DNA from: Candidatus Poribacteria bacterium
GTDB taxonomy: Bacteria; Poribacteria; WGA-4E; WGA-3G
Length of the DNA stretch: 41,698 bases
Direction of reading: 5' to 3'
NCBI GenBank assembly: GCA_028820845.1
Contig: JAPPII010000030.1
Span: 1 to 41,698 of the forward strand
Below are positions 41,005-41,698 of the stretch, piece by piece (position 1 is the stretch's first letter; every line of letters begins with the position of its first letter). Position numbers and translations under genes: made by a program. The notes beneath the pieces were generated by a model that saw nothing but the letters and a program-made list of their open reading frames with translations, had not been told where the DNA came from and did not search any database.

Positions 41005-41640
41005 TTATCTCCTTTTTGCGTTGAGAAAAATATCGGTTTTGAGTTTCAAGACGACCTGCTCATCGTCTCTTTCAAGTGTGACCTGTTTTGACTTAACCTC
41101 TGTGAGCATCAAACCCGCCATCGAATCCCCGAGAAACACCTCGCGATATTCACCTTCGGGCAACGCCTTTTCCCACGCCGCCAGTTTCTCGTTGACCCTC
41201 TCTGCCTGGGTTTGAACCACGGCTGTCTGATCTATCACTTCTGTTTCGAGATCATAAGCCCCTTGCTGGAGCTCCTTCAACGTCGCCTGCAAGCCCTTAT
41301 CCTCAATCGCAGTGTTGATGATCTCCGCAACATTCTTGCCAGCAACGATACCCGCTGCCGTCTTCGCAGCTATTGCCGTCGCCGCAGTTCCAGATAAAAT
41401 CGCAGCCGCTACGAGAGCGACATTTCCTAATCTCGCAACTTCCGCAGCCGAAAGTTTGCCATCTATCTTCTCAATACTCGATTTTGAAGCGGTTAAATCC
41501 GTTTTAATCTTCATCAACTTACGGTCTTTCGTGCCGAGATTCGTCAGAGCCTGGTGATAGGCTGTTTCTTCAGGGGTTTCTGTGCTCCCAACTTGAGCAA
41601 ATCCAAGTTGTACAGTGTGCAAGCAAAAGACAAACAACAC
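41005..41640 (-). CDS. Chimeric coiled-coil protein, 5' end disrupted
   Basis: A 211-residue reading frame from a GTG at 41640. Residues about 10-160 are nearly identical to the protein at 37865-39019, with 397 identical bases (41150-41546 and 38496-38892). The last 40 residues resemble the protein at 39739-40290 (EVKSKQVTLE, LKTDIFLNAKRR). Upstream of 41652 the sequence diverges from the intact paralogue, removing the start of its signal peptide (MKNRPIF in the intact copy). The gene is therefore either 5'-truncated by an insertion or translated from the weak GTG. It would be the first gene of the operon. The window ends 58 bases further on. Confidence 0.65.
   Translation of the reverse strand: MLFVFCLHTVQLGFAQVGSTETPEETAYHQALTNLGTKDRKLMKIKTDLTASKSSIEKIDGKLSAAEVARLGNVALVAAAILSGTAATAIAAKTAAGIVAGKNVAEIINTAIEDKGLQATLKELQQGAYDLETEVIDQTAVVQTQAERVNEKLAAWEKALPEGEYREVFLGDSMAGLMLTEVKSKQVTLERDDEQVVLKLKTDIFLNAKRR
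41150..41546. repeat. 397-bp perfect duplicate of 38496-38892
   Basis: Read base by base, 41150-41546 and 38496-38892 are identical, while both flanks diverge. The identity ends abruptly inside both genes. Such a sharp boundary suggests recent gene conversion or a local duplication. Confidence 0.9.
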
Positions 41641-41652
41641 AAAAGTTGTTAG

Positions 41653-41698
41653 GTAGTGTTTACATTGTGTAAGTTATTGACATTTTTGTTAGGTTTTG
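41653..41698. other. Divergent end upstream of the truncated gene
   Basis: From 41653 the sequence GTAGTGTTTACATTGTGTAAG and onward no longer matches the intact paralogue and has no reading frame continuing from the gene. It may be the end of an inserted element extending beyond the window. Too short to name. Confidence 0.35.

Overview
The window is a dense stretch of bacterial chromosome. Its style points to Candidatus Poribacteria or a close uncultured relative. The evidence is a secreted multi-domain protein ending in an NPFNPETWIPY-type sorting domain, envelope proteins with H-x-H-rich motifs, numerous small palindromes built on GGTGCGGTTAGAAACCGCACC, and tracts of an AATAGCGAACCGCG repeat in many gaps between genes. 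This assignment is an inference from pattern; there is no rRNA gene to confirm it.

Layout. 1-4439: tandem repeat leader and a 1407-residue secreted adhesin-like protein. 4440-5901: repeat-rich zone with three short inverted-repeat elements, two copies of a terminator-like hairpin and one small helix-turn-helix gene. 5902-8470: redoxin/cytochrome/copper-monooxygenase fusion, then a RAYT transposase flanked by the palindromes it probably mobilises. 8504-10445: a YihY membrane protein and a methyltransferase, divergent. 10490-11726 (minus): rpsU, a free-standing dsRNA-binding protein and a small membrane protein in one operon. 11906-13747: TauE/SafE permease with an apparent AUC start, and a Gfo/Idh/MocA oxidoreductase. 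13748-16303: repeats, a consensus sigma-54 promoter, groES-groEL and terminator. 16354-20610 (minus): alkaline-phosphatase-superfamily hydrolase, peptidase, lipoprotein and GT9 glycosyltransferase. 20694-23772: aminotransferase, a paralogous small membrane protein, rimI and a cysteine hydrolase. 24082-29362: HNH protein, rnpA, yidD, yidC, jag and mnmE, which is the classical origin-proximal cluster with an HNH gene where rpmH is usual. 29475-30647: zinc-ribbon protein and a thioredoxin-TPR protein whose first active-site cysteine codon is UGA. 30677-34976 (minus): glutamate dehydrogenase family enzyme, nuclease-like protein, MITE, pdxJ, HAD phosphatase and pseudouridine synthase. 35128-35988: NHL propeller. 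36319-41640 (minus): six tightly packed genes for exported or membrane-anchored coiled-coil proteins and a Cys/His-repeat protein of no recognised family.

The strongest candidates for new biology are: the probable UGA-selenocysteine thioredoxin (29724-30647) with a hairpin right after the UGA; the six-gene envelope operon at the right end, including a chimeric paralogue that shares 397 identical bases with its neighbour; the RAYT/REP system and the TIR elements that carry REP palindromes, one of which has landed at the ribosome-binding site of pdxJ with a 5-bp target duplication; and the sigma-54 promoter ahead of groESL. All functional calls come from reading the sequence; no database search was run.
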